A stretch of DNA of 32,959 nucleotides, from positions 1 through 32,959 of IMG/VR virus record IMGVR_UViG_3300032093_007123. One strand, given 5' to 3'. The position numbers and the translations under genes were made by a program. Origin of the DNA: a virus. Position 1 is the first letter of the stretch. Every line of letters starts with the position of its first letter. Shown here in pieces: positions 31,310 to 32,959 of the stretch. The notes beneath the pieces were generated by a model. It searched no databases, was not told the DNA's origin, and saw only the letters and a list, made by a program, of their open reading frames with translations.

Positions 31310-32137
31310 ATGCCAATTCCAAATCCAAGATCAGGAGAGACAGAACAAGAATTTATACCCCGTTGTGTAAGGTCAATAATTGACGAATATGACAGGGATC
31401 AAGCCTTGGGGATATGTTATTCCCAACTAAGACAGAAGATGTCTAAAATGAAAGATAATGAAGCCACAGAGGTATTCATCATCAAGCCTCGTAAGTCGGA
31501 GAACAGAGGAATGTATTTGAAGCGTTGTGCGTCAAATAAAAAAATGAGAGAACAATATCCGAACATGAAGGAAAGATCAATCTTCTGTTTAACAAGTTTC
31601 AATTCTTATTACAAGTATTGGAATCGTTTGGAGGATTTTGCTGAAGTTCCAAAGGATAGTGCTCTTGGATCTTGTATTGCAAAAGAAAAGGCTAGAGGAA
31701 AAGATTACAAGAAAGCATATGCCGCCTGTTCAACAAAGGTTGTTGCACCTAATACAACAATCGTTTTAGCTGAGGACCTGAATATATTTGGTTATAGACC
31801 AGATAACTTTGACATGTGTCCTGGTGCTGTGGAAACATTCAAACATCTGATTTCAATGGAGGTAAACGATGATACAGTTGGTATGATTCGTTCAGCTGCT
31901 ATTGTTGCAGACAAGATATTTGAGATTGAAAAAGAGGTATTGGATAATGAATACACAAGTCCTGAGGATATGGAACAAGTTGTTAAATTGGTTCAGGATT
32001 TCAAGGATATAATTCATGAGGTTGATGAAGAGGTTGGAATGGTTCATGATGTGAGTTATATGGATGGTCACATTGAAAAGGTAAAAGAATATTTTGAGGA
32101 CGACGAGAACCTACTCGTTGAACCAGTGAACTATTGA
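31310..32137 (+). CDS. Protein with three paired-cysteine modules (275 aa)
   Basis: Three repeats of a two-Cys unit are visible: C19 and C36 (EFIPRCVRSIIDEYDRDQAL), C73 and C93 (GMYLKRCASNKKMREQYPN), C122 and C140 (LGSCIAKEKARGKDYKKAYA). Spacings are 17, 20 and 18 residues. The N-terminus (MPIPNPRSGETEQEFI) is a pattern I recall from Bacteroidetes phage head and protease proteins. The C-terminal half is acidic and helical, with no Cys after 162. Disulfides or metal binding are possible. It is the last gene before the terminator at 32204. A virion or head-assembly role is likely by position. Confidence 0.7.
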   Translation: MPIPNPRSGETEQEFIPRCVRSIIDEYDRDQALGICYSQLRQKMSKMKDNEATEVFIIKPRKSENRGMYLKRCASNKKMREQYPNMKERSIFCLTSFNSYYKYWNRLEDFAEVPKDSALGSCIAKEKARGKDYKKAYAACSTKVVAPNTTIVLAEDLNIFGYRPDNFDMCPGAVETFKHLISMEVNDDTVGMIRSAAIVADKIFEIEKEVLDNEYTSPEDMEQVVKLVQDFKDIIHEVDEEVGMVHDVSYMDGHIEKVKEYFEDDENLLVEPVNY

Positions 32138-32203
32138 TTCTACCAAGATAATATCATAGATTTGTTGAAGTTCTAAATGCTCCCACATTTTGACTTTGCT
32201 ATT

Positions 32204-32235
32204 AACAGGAATCCTAAAAAAGTTCCTGTTTTTTT
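32204..32235 (+). terminator. Rho-independent terminator closing the structural block
   Basis: AACAGGAA (32204-32211) pairs with TTCCTGTT (32223-32230) across an 11-base loop, and the T run continues to 32235. The next host-type promoter starts ten bases later. Confidence 0.85.
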
Positions 32236-32244
32236 GTGCTAATA

Positions 32245-32276
32245 TTTGGATATACCAACCTATACCCCTATTTTTG
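32245..32276 (+). promoter_or_regulatory. Host-type promoter TTTG, then TATTTTTG 24 bases on
   Basis: TTTG (32245-32248) and TATTTTTG (32269-32276) are the closest match in the window to the Bacteroidetes consensus TTTG and TAnnTTTG. It lies 18 bases before the ATG at 32295, with an A-rich leader. Confidence 0.82.
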
Positions 32277-32294
32277 TAATCTAAAATCATCATT

Positions 32295-32549
32295 ATGGCA
32301 ACAAAATACGACACACAACCAGAGTATTGGAAAAGAAAACAAGATTTTGAAGAGTATAAACAGAAGATCATTACAAGAACTTCTTGTCTCAGTAATGCAA
32401 TATCTGTATTGGGTATGATCGGGGTTGAAGTAACCTTTGAGAATATCCTACTTTATGCTCACAGATTACAGGCATATATTGAGACAGGTGATCTCAAAAC
32501 AGAGAAACTTGATTCTTTTATCAACAACCTTAAAAATCAACAAAAATGA
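32295..32549 (+). CDS. Small hypothetical protein (84 aa)
   Basis: The N-terminus is charged (ATKYDTQPEYWKRKQDFEEY), followed by a more hydrophobic middle (CLSNAISVLGMIGVEVTFEN) and a charged helical tail (IETGDLKTEKLDSFINNL). There is no signal peptide. The stop overlaps the next start (ATGA), so the two are made together from the promoter at 32245. The family is not recognised; position and promoter suggest an early gene. Confidence 0.75.
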   Translation: MATKYDTQPEYWKRKQDFEEYKQKIITRTSCLSNAISVLGMIGVEVTFENILLYAHRLQAYIETGDLKTEKLDSFINNLKNQQK

Positions 32550-32704
32550 GTCAGACAAAACGCTTATACGAAGAAATGGAACTCAATGTATTAGACATTG
32601 ATCTTGAGGACGAGGAGTATCAATTCCGTCAATGGATAGAAAAAGAATATGAAAAATATTTGGCTGAGAATCCAAATAGTCCTATCTTAGCTCCTCACAA
32701 TTAA
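32546..32704 (+). CDS. Very small acidic protein (52 aa)
   Basis: This frame is short but has an ATGA overlap with the previous gene. Its sequence is MSQTKRLYEEMELNVLDIDL, then acidic residues, an amphipathic helix (FRQWIEKEYEKYLAEN), and an end formed by the next promoter (PILAPHN). It carries the -33 and -7 boxes of the next promoter in its last codons. Function unknown. Confidence 0.6.
   Translation: MSQTKRLYEEMELNVLDIDLEDEEYQFRQWIEKEYEKYLAENPNSPILAPHN
32659..32690 (+). promoter_or_regulatory. Host-type promoter TTTGG, then TATCTTAG 24 bases on
   Basis: TTTG (32659-32662) and TATCTTAG (32683-32690) repeat the pattern of the promoters at 253 and 524, including the leader CACAATTAAAA. The whole promoter lies inside the preceding coding sequence. 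Confidence 0.75.
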
Positions 32705-32715
32705 AAAAACAGACA

Positions 32716-32959
32716 ATGACAACACAAAACATTATTTGGGCAGTATCTCAAATCTCAGTATGGATCAACGAAGAAGTAGGAACAACACAAGATAGTTTGA
32801 TTGTGTGGTATTGTAAGAATGGGACTGAGGTTACATTGGATACAGAAGATAACACATTGCAGATCTGTGATTCAAAGTTGGATAACAAAACTTACTTTGC
32901 TCTTGCAGGTTTATGTAAATCATTGGAGGTTGAATTATTTGATACATACACAGAAAAAA
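32716..32959 (+). CDS. Partial small protein, cut by the window end (at least 81 aa)
   Basis: The frame is open from ATG 32716, 25 bases after the -7 box, to the last base. The visible part begins MTTQNIIWAVSQISVWINEE and contains WYCKNGTEVTLDTED; it is beta-rich with no known motif. The 3' end is outside the window, so the full length is not known. Confidence 0.7.
   Translation, partial: MTTQNIIWAVSQISVWINEEVGTTQDSLIVWYCKNGTEVTLDTEDNTLQICDSKLDNKTYFALAGLCKSLEVELFDTYTEK

Overview
The window is a block of a tailed double-stranded DNA phage (or prophage) genome whose host is most likely a member of the Bacteroidetes, probably a flavobacterium-like bacterium. The evidence is AT-rich DNA, gene starts with A-rich leaders instead of Shine-Dalgarno sites, host-type promoters made of a -33 TTTG and a -7 TAnnTTTG-like box at one fixed spacing, and a secreted protein whose signal peptide ends in the Bacteroidetes-typical SKAQ. 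No tRNA, rRNA, CRISPR, integrase or replication gene is visible. All genes but one run on the + strand, with the tight ATGA or TAATG overlaps typical of phages.

Layout. Positions 1-1087 hold three small genes, each behind its own TATCTTAG promoter; the third is an exported beta-barrel-like protein. A terminator at 1115-1139 separates them from a lone minus-strand CxxC/CxxC zinc-finger gene (1138-1536). Then comes a roughly 300-base gene-free region with RNA-like pairing (1537-1839). Positions 1840-2702 carry three small unknown genes and end in a strong terminator. Positions 2856-4492 carry a winged-helix protein, a sigma-70-like factor, a Cys-containing small protein, the small terminase and a small helical protein. 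Positions 4492-6969 carry a TylF-like O-methyltransferase, a DNA methyltransferase and a small basic protein. The large terminase follows (6920-8059).

The tail block (8095-23073) starts with a tail-assembly-chaperone-like gene that appears to be read through a T10 frameshift. It continues with a modular fibre protein, further tail proteins, a 1254-residue tail-tip protein, two Cys-rich linker proteins and the tape measure. The head block follows (23111-31050): a protease/head-morphogenesis fusion, scaffold, major capsid protein, a tail-tube-like protein, a second fibre, the portal and a head-tail connector. The end of the window has a membrane-anchored coiled-coil protein, a protein with three paired-cysteine modules, a terminator, and a second run of small genes behind host-type promoters.

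How it fits together (inference). The small genes at both ends use promoters that look host-like and may be early. The operons for the regulators, the tail chaperone, the head genes, the second fibre and the portal start with a different box, TATATTTAT, only about 4 to 9 bases before the ATG, which may serve the phage-encoded sigma factor and give leaderless or nearly leaderless messages. The most notable items are the T10 frameshift fusion (8573-8582), the two promoter classes, the structured RNA candidate at 1585-1800, and a 253-residue C-terminal module shared by two otherwise unrelated tail proteins joined to long Thr-Pro linkers.
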